From the NCBI GenBank assembly GCA_031429355.1, contig JANOZM010000012.1, forward strand, positions 96,207 to 160,206: 64,000 nucleotides of DNA, given 5' to 3'. The position numbers and the translations under genes were made by a program. The notes under the pieces are model-generated. The model saw only the letters and a program-made list of their open reading frames with translations. It had not been told where the DNA came from and did not search any database. The DNA comes from JANOZM01 sp031429355 (GTDB taxonomy: Bacteria > Pseudomonadota > Gammaproteobacteria > Burkholderiales > Burkholderiaceae_E). Shown here one piece after another: positions 50,956 through 60,929 of the stretch (positions within the stretch are counted from its first letter, which is position 1; every line of letters starts with the position of its first letter).

Positions 50956-52107
50956 TTAGCGATTAGGGCAAACCAAAACTTTAGTTCCTGTAGCGCGCTT
51001 GCCGTAAATTTCAATTTCCTTCAAAGTCACTGCACTAGCTAACGAAATCTCATGCGTATAGTGACTTGCAAAAGTTGTTTTTAACTCGGCGACAACGCGC
51101 TCACGTAAACGCTGCGCTGCTGCCGGACCAACGCGATTTAAAAACGGCCATAGTAACCAACCGCCCATGCCCCATGTCATTCCAAAATTGCGCACAACTT
51201 GGGTGGCGCTAGTATCAAGCCCGCCGTAAATGTAAACTTGCTTCATAACATTCGAACCATAGCGACTGTACTCTTTTGCGCTTCTATTCACGGCTACTTC
51301 CATGCAACTCAGCATTTGCCCCGCTAGTTTGCCACCACCGATGGCATCAAAAGCCAAAGTAGCTCCGGTTTGTTCTAAGGCTTGTGTTAAGTCTTCAATA
51401 AAAGTTTCGGCACTAGAGTTGCACACATAGGTTGCCCCTAAATCGCGAAGCACTTTTTCTTGCGCTTGACCACGCACAATGTTGACCAGCTTTATGCCGT
51501 CTTTCATACAAATTTTATTAAGCATTTGCCCAAGATTTGAAGCGGCTGCGGTATGTACTAGTGCCGTGTGTCCTTCAAGCTTCATTGTTTCTACCATGCC
51601 AAGCGAAGTCAGCGGATTGACAAAACATGAAGCAGCATCCTTTGCCAACGTGCCTTCTGGCATAACTAAACATTGATCTGCGGCAATTGCACGATACTGG
51701 CTATACATTGCGCCACCTAAAACCGCCACCATTTTTCCTAGTAGTGCTTGTGCAGCGCTTGATGAACCAGCGGCAATTACTGTGCCTGCGCCCTCATTAC
51801 CAGCTGGCATAGATTCATCCAAACGACCCGCCATGGCCTTCATTGACGCTTGGGGTACGTCAGCGCTAACCACTGGAAATTCGGCGGTACCCGACTGTGT
51901 TGCTGTGCTCATATCAGCGGCTCCAAACAATAGGCCGATATCCGAAGGGTTAATGGGCGATGCCTCGACACGAATCAACACTTCATGATCTTTCAACACT
52001 GGAATTGCCACCGCCAATAATGAGAGCTCAAGTTTGCCCGCCTTTGTAACCAAAGTACGCAATTGCAAGCCATGGGTAGGTGCAGCGATAAAATTAGTTG
52101 ATGTCAA
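50956..52107 (-). CDS. Zinc-type alcohol dehydrogenase/quinone reductase-like protein (MDR superfamily)
   Basis: A 383-residue MDR-superfamily enzyme. The N-terminal GroES-like part contains PINPSDIGLLFG and AGNEGAGTVIAAGSS (the GxEGxG block), then the Rossmann part HTAAASNLGQMLNKIC and DAIGGGKLAGQM. No catalytic-zinc Cys/His set is visible, which fits quinone-reductase-like members. Substrate unknown. It lies 102 bases downstream of the cytochrome gene and could be the last gene of the catabolic block. Confidence 0.78.
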   Translation of the reverse strand: MTSTNFIAAPTHGLQLRTLVTKAGKLELSLLAVAIPVLKDHEVLIRVEASPINPSDIGLLFGAADMSTATQSGTAEFPVVSADVPQASMKAMAGRLDESMPAGNEGAGTVIAAGSSSAAQALLGKMVAVLGGAMYSQYRAIAADQCLVMPEGTLAKDAASCFVNPLTSLGMVETMKLEGHTALVHTAAASNLGQMLNKICMKDGIKLVNIVRGQAQEKVLRDLGATYVCNSSAETFIEDLTQALEQTGATLAFDAIGGGKLAGQMLSCMEVAVNRSAKEYSRYGSNVMKQVYIYGGLDTSATQVVRNFGMTWGMGGWLLWPFLNRVGPAAAQRLRERVVAELKTTFASHYTHEISLASAVTLKEIEIYGKRATGTKVLVCPNR

Positions 52108-52209
52108 AATTGAGCCTCGGTATTGTTTAGATTATTGTTAGCCTATCATAGACAACAGCGACACCAAAAGATCGAGCCAGAAGCACAAAGCGGATTATGC
52201 AAACTTCCG

Positions 52210-52923
52210 CTAGCGATTGCTAGAAAATTTCGATAAATAATGAGCTAAGGCCGCCAAATCTTCAGGGGTCAAACCGGCAAGGGCTTCGTTCATGGCCGGT
52301 GTGTAGCCTAATCGTTGTCCGCTGCGAAACTGCTCTAAAACGCGCAACAAATAGTCTTCGTGCTGGCCTGCAAGACGCGGTACTTGTTGCCCCCCTGCAA
52401 GGTCGCTTCCATGGCAGCTAATGCAATTGTGCTTGCCAGATAATTCTTTGCCCAATTGAAGTTTTTTGTTGTTTGTTGCAACTTCGTTTGTTGCAGCATT
52501 TGTTGCTGTGTTTTTCGCTTCATTTCTATCGGCGGAAACCGCGGGCAATTTTCCAATAACTTCGGCAAACCCACGTAAATCGTCGTTGCTAAAATCTTTA
52601 ACTAATAGGCTCATTGCGACATTGTCACGACGGCCATTTTTAAATAAAAAAAGCTGAGTAATCGCGTAAAAACTGTGCTGACCCGCTAAAGAAGGGGCTA
52701 ATCCGATAGCCCCTTTTCCATCTGTACCATGACAAGCTGCACATTGTTGAGCATAGCGCTGCGTGTAATCCACAACGGGTTTTGCTGGCGCCTTAGCTTC
52801 AGGCGCTGCAAGCGCAGGTTTTGGGCGTGCTGGTGTTTGAGCTTGCGCAATTGCTTGCAAACCCAAAACACCTGCGCAAAGTACAGTGCGCCACATCAAG
52901 CTAAACAATGCACTTGGCATCAT
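52210..52923 (-). CDS. Dihaem cytochrome c, c4-like, periplasmic
   Basis: A 237-residue exported protein with signal peptide and two class I cytochrome domains, haem sites CAACH (C61, C64, H65) and CISCH (C167, C170, H171). ALA/Pro-rich linker between signal and first domain, Met ligands in GRRDNVAMSLL and YTPAMNEAL. It overlaps the PQQ-dehydrogenase gene by 4 bases, so it is likely the electron acceptor of that enzyme. Confidence 0.88.
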   Translation of the reverse strand: MMPSALFSLMWRTVLCAGVLGLQAIAQAQTPARPKPALAAPEAKAPAKPVVDYTQRYAQQCAACHGTDGKGAIGLAPSLAGQHSFYAITQLFLFKNGRRDNVAMSLLVKDFSNDDLRGFAEVIGKLPAVSADRNEAKNTATNAATNEVATNNKKLQLGKELSGKHNCISCHGSDLAGGQQVPRLAGQHEDYLLRVLEQFRSGQRLGYTPAMNEALAGLTPEDLAALAHYLSKFSSNR

Positions 52924-54155
52924 TTTTTACCGTAGCTAACTCTGTAGATAGCACCGTTGTGATCGTCACTGATCAACAAGCTGCCGTCTTTCATAACCAT
53001 AACATCTGCGGGGCGTCCTAAGTAGCCATTGTTCTCAACTAAACCGCTTAAGAATGTTTCGGTCTTGCTAATGCCACCTTTTCCGTCAGGCCAAGCCACC
53101 ATGATGTCAGCCGCATATTTGTTGGTGCGATTCCATGGGCCATGACGTGCAATAAAGATGGCCCCTTGGTACTTGGCTGGGAACATTTTTCCGTTGTAAA
53201 AACGCATTCCTAGCGGAGCGGTGTGTGCGCCAAGTTTTAGTGCGGGTTGCGCAACGCCTTTACAACTTTTTCCCCATCCAAACTGCGGGTCTACAAAATC
53301 ACCTTGGTGGCAATACGGAAAGCCGAAATCAGGAATTTCTTTGCCGCCCTTGGCGATCCGGTTTAAAGTGTCATTGGGCAAATCTTCTGACAGCCAATCG
53401 CGGGCGTTGTTGGTATACCAAAGTTCACCGGTTTTTGGATGGAAGTCAAAACCAACCGTATTACGAACGCCTTTAGCAACTACTTCGAAATCGCTGCCAT
53501 CTAAATTCATGCGATTGATAGTTGCAAATTCGGGCTTGCCTTCACATACATTGCAATTAGCACCGATAGAAACATAAAGTTTATTGTCGGGACCAACTTT
53601 TATAAACTTCCAGCCGTGAGGAACTTCGCCAGGCAGCTTGTCGTAAATTATTTTGCCCTTACCGATATTGCCAATGTTGCCTTCGATGTTTTCGAAAACA
53701 GTCACGTCTTTGGGGGTTGCTAAATACAAGTTACCTTTGTGATACTCAATTCCGCTGGGCAAAAATAGTTTTTCTGCTAGGGTTTTTACCTCACGCTTGC
53801 CGCCCTCGTTGGTAATTGCATAAAGTTTCCCGGCAACAAATAAGGAGCTGACAAATACAGTGCCTTTGTCGCCTTCACGCATACTTCGCGCATCAAGAAT
53901 ATCACTGGCAAACACTTCAACTTTAAAGCCTGGCGGCAACTTCATTTTGCTAATGGGTAGCTTGTCCGCTGGCGTTGGTACTGGGTAAGATGGCACCGGT
54001 GCCATCTTGGCTGTGGCATCACCTTGTGGGCGCCCAACAGCCCAGAAAGGGACTTCTTCAGGCTTTGCTTGGCTTGCTGCTGTATTGGCCCAAATTAAGC
54101 CGATGGTCGTGGCAAATAAAGCAACGGACCTCTTGAGTTGATTCGATGTATGCAC
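52920..54155 (-). CDS. PQQ-type sugar dehydrogenase family protein (sorbosone dehydrogenase-like)
   Basis: A 411-residue exported beta-propeller enzyme. Signal peptide ends near TAASQAKP. Blocks fitting the glucose/sorbosone dehydrogenase family: LPPGFKVEVFA, SSLFVAGKLYAIT, LPSGIEYHKGNLYLATP, GVRNTVGFDFHPKTGELWYT, IARHGPWNR and SLLISDDHNGAIYRVSYG. GTG 54155 is chosen because GGGAGAG lies 5 bases upstream. The partner cytochrome gene overlaps its end. Cofactor PQQ is a family property; the substrate is unknown. It lies 213 bases after an acyl-CoA ligase and may serve the same substrate. Confidence 0.82.
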   Translation of the reverse strand: MHTSNQLKRSVALFATTIGLIWANTAASQAKPEEVPFWAVGRPQGDATAKMAPVPSYPVPTPADKLPISKMKLPPGFKVEVFASDILDARSMREGDKGTVFVSSLFVAGKLYAITNEGGKREVKTLAEKLFLPSGIEYHKGNLYLATPKDVTVFENIEGNIGNIGKGKIIYDKLPGEVPHGWKFIKVGPDNKLYVSIGANCNVCEGKPEFATINRMNLDGSDFEVVAKGVRNTVGFDFHPKTGELWYTNNARDWLSEDLPNDTLNRIAKGGKEIPDFGFPYCHQGDFVDPQFGWGKSCKGVAQPALKLGAHTAPLGMRFYNGKMFPAKYQGAIFIARHGPWNRTNKYAADIMVAWPDGKGGISKTETFLSGLVENNGYLGRPADVMVMKDGSLLISDDHNGAIYRVSYGKK

Positions 54156-54368
54156 GTAATCTCTCCCTTGATTGAAAACCATCTTTCCAGCGATGGCATG
54201 GCTGAACTAATTCGCAAATCAACCGTTTGCTTGCAGTTGCTCGTTTTTAGCACTTTGCAATAACGGGGTCAATCAACCGAGTTCTTTAGATTGGAACTCT
54301 GAGCGTACTGTTTAGCAAGTTTGCAACGGCATTGATCCATCTATTGGGTTTAACAGGCCAAAGCCGTG

Positions 54369-55925
54369 CTAAGCCAGACTAATTCGTAACTCGCGTTTGA
54401 GTACCTTGCCACTAGGGTTTTTTGGTAGCGCGTCGACGATAATTACGCGCTTTGGTGACTTGAATCCAGCAAGCTTACTGGCACATGCGCGTAACACCGT
54501 CTCTTCGCTTAAGTTGAATCCAATCTTTACGACAATTACCGCAGTAACCGCTTCAATCCATTTTGGATCGGGTAAGCCAATCACTGCAACTTCTGAAACG
54601 CCTTCAATACTATAAATCGCTTCTTCAACTTCGCGGCTGGCTACATTTTCGCCACCGGTTTTTATCATGTCTTTTTTTCTATCGACTACCGTGATGTAGC
54701 CTTCGTCATCAATTGTCGCTAGATCGCCACTATGAAACCAACCGCCTACAAATGCAGCCGCAGTGCGCTCTTCGTCTTTGTAGTAGCCGCTTAACAAATG
54801 TGGCGAACGGTGCACTATTTCGCCAATTGCACCAATTGCAACGTCGTTCATGTCATCGTCAACGACTCGTGTCTCTACGTTTAGCGCAGCGCGTCCTGCC
54901 GAGCCCGCCTTACGCAATTGGTCTTCTGGTTTTAGCACGGTTGCCATCGGCGCAATTTCAGTTTGACCGTATAAATTCCAAAGGCGAACTTGAGGCAAGC
55001 GACGTTGAATCTCCTTAAGTATTTCTACCGGCATGATCGAGGCACCGTAGTAGCCTTTTTTCAAGGCGGATAAATCAGTGCTGTCGAATTGCGGTGAGCG
55101 GAGTAAGCCGATCCAAACAGTTGGTGGCGCGAAAAACGAACTACTGCGATTGGCTTCAAGCAGTTTAAGTAAGTTGTCGGGTGTCGGTTTGCCGGTAATC
55201 ACGTTGCTGGCACCAACGTAAACCGCAGGGCCGAAAAACACATCTAACTGCGCGCAGTGATAAAGCGGCAAGGCATGCAGCATGCTATCGTTTTCGGCGA
55301 TTTCTACATCGACTAAGCAAGTTACGTATTCGGAGATCACCGCGTTATGAGTCAGCATCGCACCTTTCGGGCGTGATTCGGTACCACTGGTGTAAATGAT
55401 CTGTGCAAGCATAGCGCCGTCTAACGTGCGATCAACAGGTGTGTTTGATAGCAATAACGAATCGAATGAAATAAGACCATCAACTTTAACGGATGCGTCT
55501 TCGCTCGGGAGCCAAACAGTTTTTATTACTGAAGTGCCGACGCTAGCCGCATGCCCTAATGGAGCAAACTCTGAATCAACACACAACATTTCGGCGCCGG
55601 AATGCGCAAGAATGTAATTCGCGTCTTCAGTGTTAAGCATAAAGTTTATTGGCACAATGACCGCGCCAAGTCTAGCCAATGCAAAGCGTAGCGTTGCAAA
55701 AGCGTGCGAATTACGCGAAATAACCGCAACGCGATCTCCAATTTTTACGCCCTGCTGCGCTAGGCCGTTAGCGAGTTGATTGCAAATATCGTCAAACTGC
55801 GCGTAGTTCCATTCTAATGTTCCGCAGCGAATTGCTAATTTATTTGGAAAGCGTTTTCTGGTACGACGTAACAAGTCGCCTAGCGTTGCGGTAGAGGCAT
55901 GATTTTGCACATTGGTCTGTTGCAT
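54369..55925 (-). CDS. Acyl-CoA ligase (ANL superfamily) at the end of the Liv operon
   Basis: A 518-residue ligase. P-loop IIYTSGTESRPKGAMLTHNA, nucleotide region LWNLYGQTEIAPM, A8 block GDLATIDDEGYITVVDRKKD and catalytic lysine near KNPSGKVLKRELR. It follows livF with a 12-base gap and is probably co-transcribed with the Liv transporter, so the imported compound is likely a carboxylic acid activated by this enzyme. Confidence 0.9.
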   Translation of the reverse strand: MQQTNVQNHASTATLGDLLRRTRKRFPNKLAIRCGTLEWNYAQFDDICNQLANGLAQQGVKIGDRVAVISRNSHAFATLRFALARLGAVIVPINFMLNTEDANYILAHSGAEMLCVDSEFAPLGHAASVGTSVIKTVWLPSEDASVKVDGLISFDSLLLSNTPVDRTLDGAMLAQIIYTSGTESRPKGAMLTHNAVISEYVTCLVDVEIAENDSMLHALPLYHCAQLDVFFGPAVYVGASNVITGKPTPDNLLKLLEANRSSSFFAPPTVWIGLLRSPQFDSTDLSALKKGYYGASIMPVEILKEIQRRLPQVRLWNLYGQTEIAPMATVLKPEDQLRKAGSAGRAALNVETRVVDDDMNDVAIGAIGEIVHRSPHLLSGYYKDEERTAAAFVGGWFHSGDLATIDDEGYITVVDRKKDMIKTGGENVASREVEEAIYSIEGVSEVAVIGLPDPKWIEAVTAVIVVKIGFNLSEETVLRACASKLAGFKSPKRVIIVDALPKNPSGKVLKRELRISLA

Positions 55926-55937
55926 CTTGGTAATTCC

Positions 55938-56576
55938 TTAAGCATTAACTCCGCGCTCGATTTGCACGGTCGAATCTAATAAGTCACGTGAATGATTAAC
56001 GTCTGACTGACTAATTAACACGGAAAGTTCGTGTGCTTTTAGACCGGAAATAACGTCGGCAAGACGCTCGGAAAGCGCTGGTGCTACGCCTTCAAACGGC
56101 TCGTCAAGCAACAACAACCGCGTGCCTACCGCGAGCGCTCTGGCTAGTGCGGCCATCTTTTGTTGGCCACCCGATAGCAACAAGGCGCGTCGATCTTTCA
56201 TGGCGACTAGTTCGGGCAAAATAGCGTAAACAAAAGCTAGGCGTTCGGTTGGGTCTAACTTAGCGCTAGCCCATACGGGAATTAAAATGTTTTCTTCAAC
56301 CGTAAGCTCTGGAACGAGCCCGCGATCTTCGGGCATATAGCCAATACCTAGGGCTGCACGCTGGTGCCTTTCTAGTTTTGCTAAATCTTGGCCGTCGAAA
56401 AAAATACTACCTTCGTGTGGATTTAAATGGCCCATGATGGTTCGCAACAAAGTAGTTTTGCCAGCGCCATTGCGGCCTAACAATCCGACCATACTGGCTT
56501 GTGGAACTTCTATTGAAAAGCCGCGCAATACGTCAACAGTTTGAATACGCGTTTGAACGTTTTTTATCGATAGCAT
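55938..56576 (-). CDS. livF: Liv-type ABC transporter ATP-binding protein
   Basis: A 212-residue ABC ATPase of the branched-chain amino acid (HAAT) type, slightly short. Walker A LLGRNGAGKTTLLRTI, signature LSGGQQKMAALARALAVG, Walker B LLLLDEPFEGVAPA. The run ERHQRAALGIGYMPEDRGLV is typical of LivF. Gap of 9 bases to livG upstream and 12 to the ligase downstream. Confidence 0.92.
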   Translation of the reverse strand: MLSIKNVQTRIQTVDVLRGFSIEVPQASMVGLLGRNGAGKTTLLRTIMGHLNPHEGSIFFDGQDLAKLERHQRAALGIGYMPEDRGLVPELTVEENILIPVWASAKLDPTERLAFVYAILPELVAMKDRRALLLSGGQQKMAALARALAVGTRLLLLDEPFEGVAPALSERLADVISGLKAHELSVLISQSDVNHSRDLLDSTVQIERGVNA

Positions 56577-56585
56577 TGACTGGCC

Positions 56586-57347
56586 TTAGTGCTTTGCGTG
56601 ATCGGCCGAGCCAGTCACATGCCGTTTTACATTCGCGTCAGAAAATACGGCATCGGGCGTGCCATCAGCGATTACTTTGCCGCTATAAAAAGCTGCGACT
56701 CGTTTTGCAAAGCGCGCGATGATATCCATATCGTGTTCAACAAATAAAACGGCGACGGGTGCTGCTGCAATTGCCTCCATAACAGTCTCCATCATTGGAA
56801 ACTTTTCTTCGGCGGCCACACCGCTGGTGGGCTCGTCTAAAATTAGTAGCTTTGGTTGCGAAGTTAAGGCCATTGCAATGTCTAGCAGCTTGCGCGCGCC
56901 ACCCGGTAGTTCGACCGCGCGGCGCGGTGCTTGGCCGGCTAAACCAAACTGCTTTAACAGGGCCATAGCTTGGTCTATATTGTCTGGGGTAGCGGTGCTG
57001 TTTAATGGCGATAACTCGCCCTTAGAGCAAGCGCTAGCCACCAACATGTGTTCCAGTACCGTTAGTTGTGCCCACAGCTGGGGAATTTGAAACGAACGAG
57101 CAACGCCACGGCGAATAATGTCGCGTGGATTAAGCGCGGTAATGTCTTCGCCATTCAGCTTGATAATGCCTTTTTGCGGTTTGATGTACCCCGTTACCAT
57201 ATTAACAAAGGTGGTTTTACCCGCGCCATTGCTGCCAATTAAGCCAATCATTTCGCCAGGTGCCACGTCAATGTTAACGTCATCAGCGGCAACCACCGCA
57301 CCAAAAGTTCGATGAATGCCTTGTGCGCTTAATAGCAGTTCGCTCAT
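56586..57347 (-). CDS. livG: Liv-type ABC transporter ATP-binding protein
   Basis: A 253-residue ABC ATPase. Walker A IGSNGAGKTTFVNMVTGY, signature ELPGGARKLLDIAMAL, Walker B LLILDEPTSGVAAEEK and switch HDMDIIARFAKRV. Matches LivG. It overlaps livM by 4 bases. Confidence 0.92.
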   Translation of the reverse strand: MSELLLSAQGIHRTFGAVVAADDVNIDVAPGEMIGLIGSNGAGKTTFVNMVTGYIKPQKGIIKLNGEDITALNPRDIIRRGVARSFQIPQLWAQLTVLEHMLVASACSKGELSPLNSTATPDNIDQAMALLKQFGLAGQAPRRAVELPGGARKLLDIAMALTSQPKLLILDEPTSGVAAEEKFPMMETVMEAIAAAPVAVLFVEHDMDIIARFAKRVAAFYSGKVIADGTPDAVFSDANVKRHVTGSADHAKH

Positions 57348-58327
57348 CGGCTGGCTCCATCGGATTTACCTGTTAGCCGTGCCCAAAGTGAACCTAGGCC
57401 GTTGGGTAAAAAGCGAATGACAATTAGCAAAAATATTCCCAAGGACAGTTGCCACGCATTTGGAAAATAGGCGCTTGAAAACGAGCGTACTAACTCTAAA
57501 ATAAATGAGCTGGCAAAGAGTGCAACGACGCTGTAATGCCCTGACAAAATTGCCACAAAGACGAACTCACCAGAAGTTGTCCAATAGGCAAATTGTGGAT
57601 CGATATGCCCCAAAGCCAAGATGGATAGTGCGCCTCCAACACCGCCCAGTGCGCCTGCAATCAGTAAGTTGCTGATCATTAATTTTGCAACCGATACGCC
57701 CAAATATTCAACCCGTAATTCGTTATCGCGTACCGCTTGCGAGACGAGCCCACGGGCCGAATCGCAATACAAACGTGTCAGCGTGGCTAACACGACGGTG
57801 ATAACAGCAATGACGGTATGAAGTAAAGCCGAAGCAGAGTCGTCAGCGGCTCGGTAGCCAAAGACGGTAGCTCGGGTAACGTTAAAACCGTCAGAGCCGC
57901 CCATCGACTCGCTTTTCATTAAGACGCCATAAAGAATCATCGATAGAGCAAGGGTCAGCATGGCAAAAAATATGCCGCGATAGCGGGCTAAAAATGGCGC
58001 GAAGGGCAGGGTAATAACAACGCCACCAATTCCGCCAAGTAGTGCTAACAACACCGCATCTTTAATGCCCCAATGATTAAAAGCTAAGGCGGCAGCGTAG
58101 CCACCCGCTGCGTAAACCAAGCCTTGTCCAAATGGAACAACGCCGCAGCGCATTAAAACAAACACACCTAGCGATACAAGGCCTAATGAAAGCGCTAGCA
58201 TCGAAAGTGATACTAGCCATTTTGGTGCCAACCAACCAAAGGCAATTAAAACTAGGGCGGCAATGGCAGCACCAAGCAAAACTTTTGGCAACGACTTGGT
58301 TGCCAAAGTTGAAGAAGGAATGGTCAT
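57344..58327 (-). CDS. livM: Liv-type ABC transporter permease
   Basis: A 327-residue permease with about nine hydrophobic segments; GFNVTRATVFG and VRDNELRVEYLGVSVAKLM (EAA-like loop of LivM) are recognisable. It overlaps livH by 4 bases and livG by 4 bases, so the four membrane and ATPase genes are translationally coupled. Confidence 0.9.
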   Translation of the reverse strand: MTIPSSTLATKSLPKVLLGAAIAALVLIAFGWLAPKWLVSLSMLALSLGLVSLGVFVLMRCGVVPFGQGLVYAAGGYAAALAFNHWGIKDAVLLALLGGIGGVVITLPFAPFLARYRGIFFAMLTLALSMILYGVLMKSESMGGSDGFNVTRATVFGYRAADDSASALLHTVIAVITVVLATLTRLYCDSARGLVSQAVRDNELRVEYLGVSVAKLMISNLLIAGALGGVGGALSILALGHIDPQFAYWTTSGEFVFVAILSGHYSVVALFASSFILELVRSFSSAYFPNAWQLSLGIFLLIVIRFLPNGLGSLWARLTGKSDGASR

Positions 58328-59220
58328 ATTTTTCGTGCTTGAATACGTTGGAACAATCCTTCGGGCCGGAACAATAGTATTAGGGCCATGACGACATAAA
58401 TACTAAACAATTCTGCGGGTGGGTAAAGGTGTACAGAAGCAGCTCTTGCCAACCCTACGATTAGTGCACCAATGGCTGCGCCTTCTACACTGCCTAAGCC
58501 ACCAATAATAACAACCGCAAACGAGACAATGACTACGCCAACCGATAAGCCTGGCTGTACCGAAATCATAGGCGCAGTGAGTGCGCCGCCCAATGCAGCC
58601 AAGAAAATGCCGAACATAAAGGCGAGGGTATACACGCGATTGACATTGACCCCCATCGATGAAGCCACTTCGGCGCTGTGAATTACGGCGGCTACAGTCT
58701 TGCCAGTACGGGTGCGATTGAGGCCATACCAGACCGCAATCCCAACACTGACTGCCACCGCAATTAGCATAAAGTCGTACCCCACATAGGACTGATTGCC
58801 GAACTTTACGTTACCAAAAATTTGATATAACTCAGATGCGTAATAGGGGTTAGCGCCCCACACCAATTTAGTGACATCTTCTAACACTAAAAATAGTGCG
58901 TAAGTTACTAAAACCAATAACACTTCGTCGCGCCCGTAGAACGCGCGAAGCAGGCCGCGCTCTACGATTGGTGCAAGCGCGGCTGCAACCACCACGGCTG
59001 ACAACACTAAAGCAATCAATGACCAACCTGGTGCCCATTTTAAAGCGGCTAAGTATGTCGCCATACTAGCCCCCGCATAGGCACCCACAGCGTAAAAACT
59101 ACCGTGTGCAATATTGAGAATTTTTAGAATGCCAAAGACTAACGTTAAGCCTAGCGCCACAATGTAAAGCCATGACGCGTAGGTTATGCCGTCGACGAGG
59201 ATGGTCGCAAGCAAGGTCAT
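58324..59220 (-). CDS. livH: Liv-type ABC transporter permease
   Basis: A 298-residue permease with eight or so hydrophobic segments. LivH features: GLTLVFGILKILNIAHGSFY at the start and AAVIHSAEVASSMGVNVNRV (EAA loop). ATG 59220 gives MTLLATILVDGITYASW, a standard start; an extended frame to 59277 overlaps the binding-protein gene and lacks homology. Four bases separate it from the binding-protein gene. Confidence 0.92.
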   Translation of the reverse strand: MTLLATILVDGITYASWLYIVALGLTLVFGILKILNIAHGSFYAVGAYAGASMATYLAALKWAPGWSLIALVLSAVVVAAALAPIVERGLLRAFYGRDEVLLVLVTYALFLVLEDVTKLVWGANPYYASELYQIFGNVKFGNQSYVGYDFMLIAVAVSVGIAVWYGLNRTRTGKTVAAVIHSAEVASSMGVNVNRVYTLAFMFGIFLAALGGALTAPMISVQPGLSVGVVIVSFAVVIIGGLGSVEGAAIGALIVGLARAASVHLYPPAELFSIYVVMALILLFRPEGLFQRIQARKI

Positions 59221-59224
59221 AGAA

Positions 59225-60529
59225 TTAGCACTTGGCTCCGACCATACCGTTCTTAATCCATTCTTCGGATTTGACATCGGCTGGCGGGTTTACGCAGTCG
59301 GCGGCAAAGCGTTGTATGTCCTCAATAACCACCATTTTTTTCGTTGCGTCCCAACGGGTTTTTCCGATCGCAGTTTCTTGCGTGGCCTGATGGCCACCGC
59401 CAAGGTTCATACGAATTTTTCCAGCAGGAGAATCCCACTCAGAACCCTTGAGCGCTGCAGCCAGTTGCTCCATCGTTGGCTTCTTGCCGCCATTGGCAGC
59501 CATTGCTTTTTCTACTGCAGCTTTTAATCCAAATAACGCTTGCGCCATACGGTAGGGGGCTTGAACTGGATAAACGTTGTATTGCTTTTCGTAAAGGCTG
59601 TACCACCAATCATTGAGCGGTGATTTTGGCGACATTTGTCCGTAAGCTCCGCGCGCGCCAAGAATTGTGCCATTAGGAACCTTGTCACCTAAACTGGGTA
59701 ACACGTGATCACCGGCTGATAGTACTAAGGTTTGTTTTTCGAAAGCGCCGCGCGGGCCACCTTGCAATATAAGCGCTTGCAGATCACCACCCCAAAGACT
59801 AGATTGCACAATGTCGGCCGGCTTGGCGAGTAGCGCCGAAATTTCGGTGCCGTATTGACCCGCACCAAATTTTGGCAAGAGGTCAACGCCGAACTTGGCG
59901 TCTTTATACAAATGCCCCATGGCTGCAACAAAGTCTTTGCGTGAGTCTTGGCCCCAAGCATAATCTTGATGAATCATGTTGTACGTGCTAACTTTGACGT
60001 TGCGTTGCTTTAAATAACGCGCCAAAGCAACGTTATCCATTGCAGCGTGGCTGGCGGTGCGAAACACATAGTTGTACTTGTTGTCTTCAAAAATGCGCGG
60101 CGTGCCACAGTCGTACAAAATTAAAAATTTCTTCATTTCCTCGGCGACTGGCGCTACAGCAAGGCAATCACCTGAACCAACATAACCAACCACTGCATCG
60201 ACTTTTTCACGATCGTACAATGTGCGCAACTCTTGTACTTGTTTAGTTGCGCCACCGTTTTCGTCAACATAAACCGGTTCGATGCGCATGCCCCCAAACC
60301 CGACTTTATTGTAGGGTGCTGGTGCTTGGCCTTTGTTCATGGCTTCGATAAGAACCTTAGCGCCATTAATTGCTGGAATACCAAAACTCTCGGCAGCTTG
60401 ACCTGACAAAAAGCTAACGATGCCCACTTTAAATGTCTCTTGCGCCAAAGCAGTATTGATCGATAGCAGACCGGCCGAAGCGAGCGCTGCACAAAGGGTT
60501 GTTTTTAGTATTTTATGAACGGATTTCAT
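59225..60529 (-). CDS. Liv-type periplasmic substrate-binding protein
   Basis: A 434-residue exported binding protein of the branched-chain amino acid type, with signal peptide ending near TALAQETFK. Blocks FKVGIVSFLSGQAAESFGIP, AVVGYVGSGDCLAVAPVAEE and YNMIHQDYAWGQDSRKDFVA are typical of type I periplasmic binding proteins of HAAT systems for amides, aromatic acids and related compounds. ATG 60529 has GGAGAAGA upstream. It heads the six-gene block with livH, M, G, F and a ligase. The ligand is not predictable, though the neighbouring ligase and dehydrogenase favour an acid. Confidence 0.88.
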   Translation of the reverse strand: MKSVHKILKTTLCAALASAGLLSINTALAQETFKVGIVSFLSGQAAESFGIPAINGAKVLIEAMNKGQAPAPYNKVGFGGMRIEPVYVDENGGATKQVQELRTLYDREKVDAVVGYVGSGDCLAVAPVAEEMKKFLILYDCGTPRIFEDNKYNYVFRTASHAAMDNVALARYLKQRNVKVSTYNMIHQDYAWGQDSRKDFVAAMGHLYKDAKFGVDLLPKFGAGQYGTEISALLAKPADIVQSSLWGGDLQALILQGGPRGAFEKQTLVLSAGDHVLPSLGDKVPNGTILGARGAYGQMSPKSPLNDWWYSLYEKQYNVYPVQAPYRMAQALFGLKAAVEKAMAANGGKKPTMEQLAAALKGSEWDSPAGKIRMNLGGGHQATQETAIGKTRWDATKKMVVIEDIQRFAADCVNPPADVKSEEWIKNGMVGAKC

Positions 60530-60541
60530 TGTCTTCTCCAA

Positions 60542-60929
60542 AGAAAAAAGCGGTGTAAAAAGCGGACTGCTAAGAACGAACTTGAGTTTGCACTATCAAA
60601 TACAAAGCGGGGAGCGAGTATCAACAGTGCAGTCAATGAGTGACCGCACTGAAAAACAATTAGGTGTTTCTAGAATCATTCTTACATCTTTTTTTAGATT
60701 TCGGACGATCGACAACAAGAAATGTGGTTTCGCGGTTTCTAATGAAGGCGTAAATACGTCTTTAAAACCACTTGTCGGAAATTAGCAGGTTGATACATAA
60801 TCAATTTAGTTGTGCATTGTTGTTCTCAAGGTTTAGTTCGCTCTTTTGAGCTAAGTAAAACAAGTATCTTTTGCGCCGTACTTGTTAATTTACCGTGTAT
60901 TTTGGCGCCGTCTTTTACAGGGAGTGGAT
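60542..60929. other. Divergent promoter region of the Liv operon and the cyclase gene
   Basis: About 390 bases between the Liv binding-protein gene (minus) and the cyclase gene (plus). No gene. AAATACAAAGCGGGG and other AT-rich blocks occur; no regulator-type palindrome stands out. The right end carries AGGGAG, the ribosome-binding site of the cyclase at GTG 60930. Confidence 0.35.
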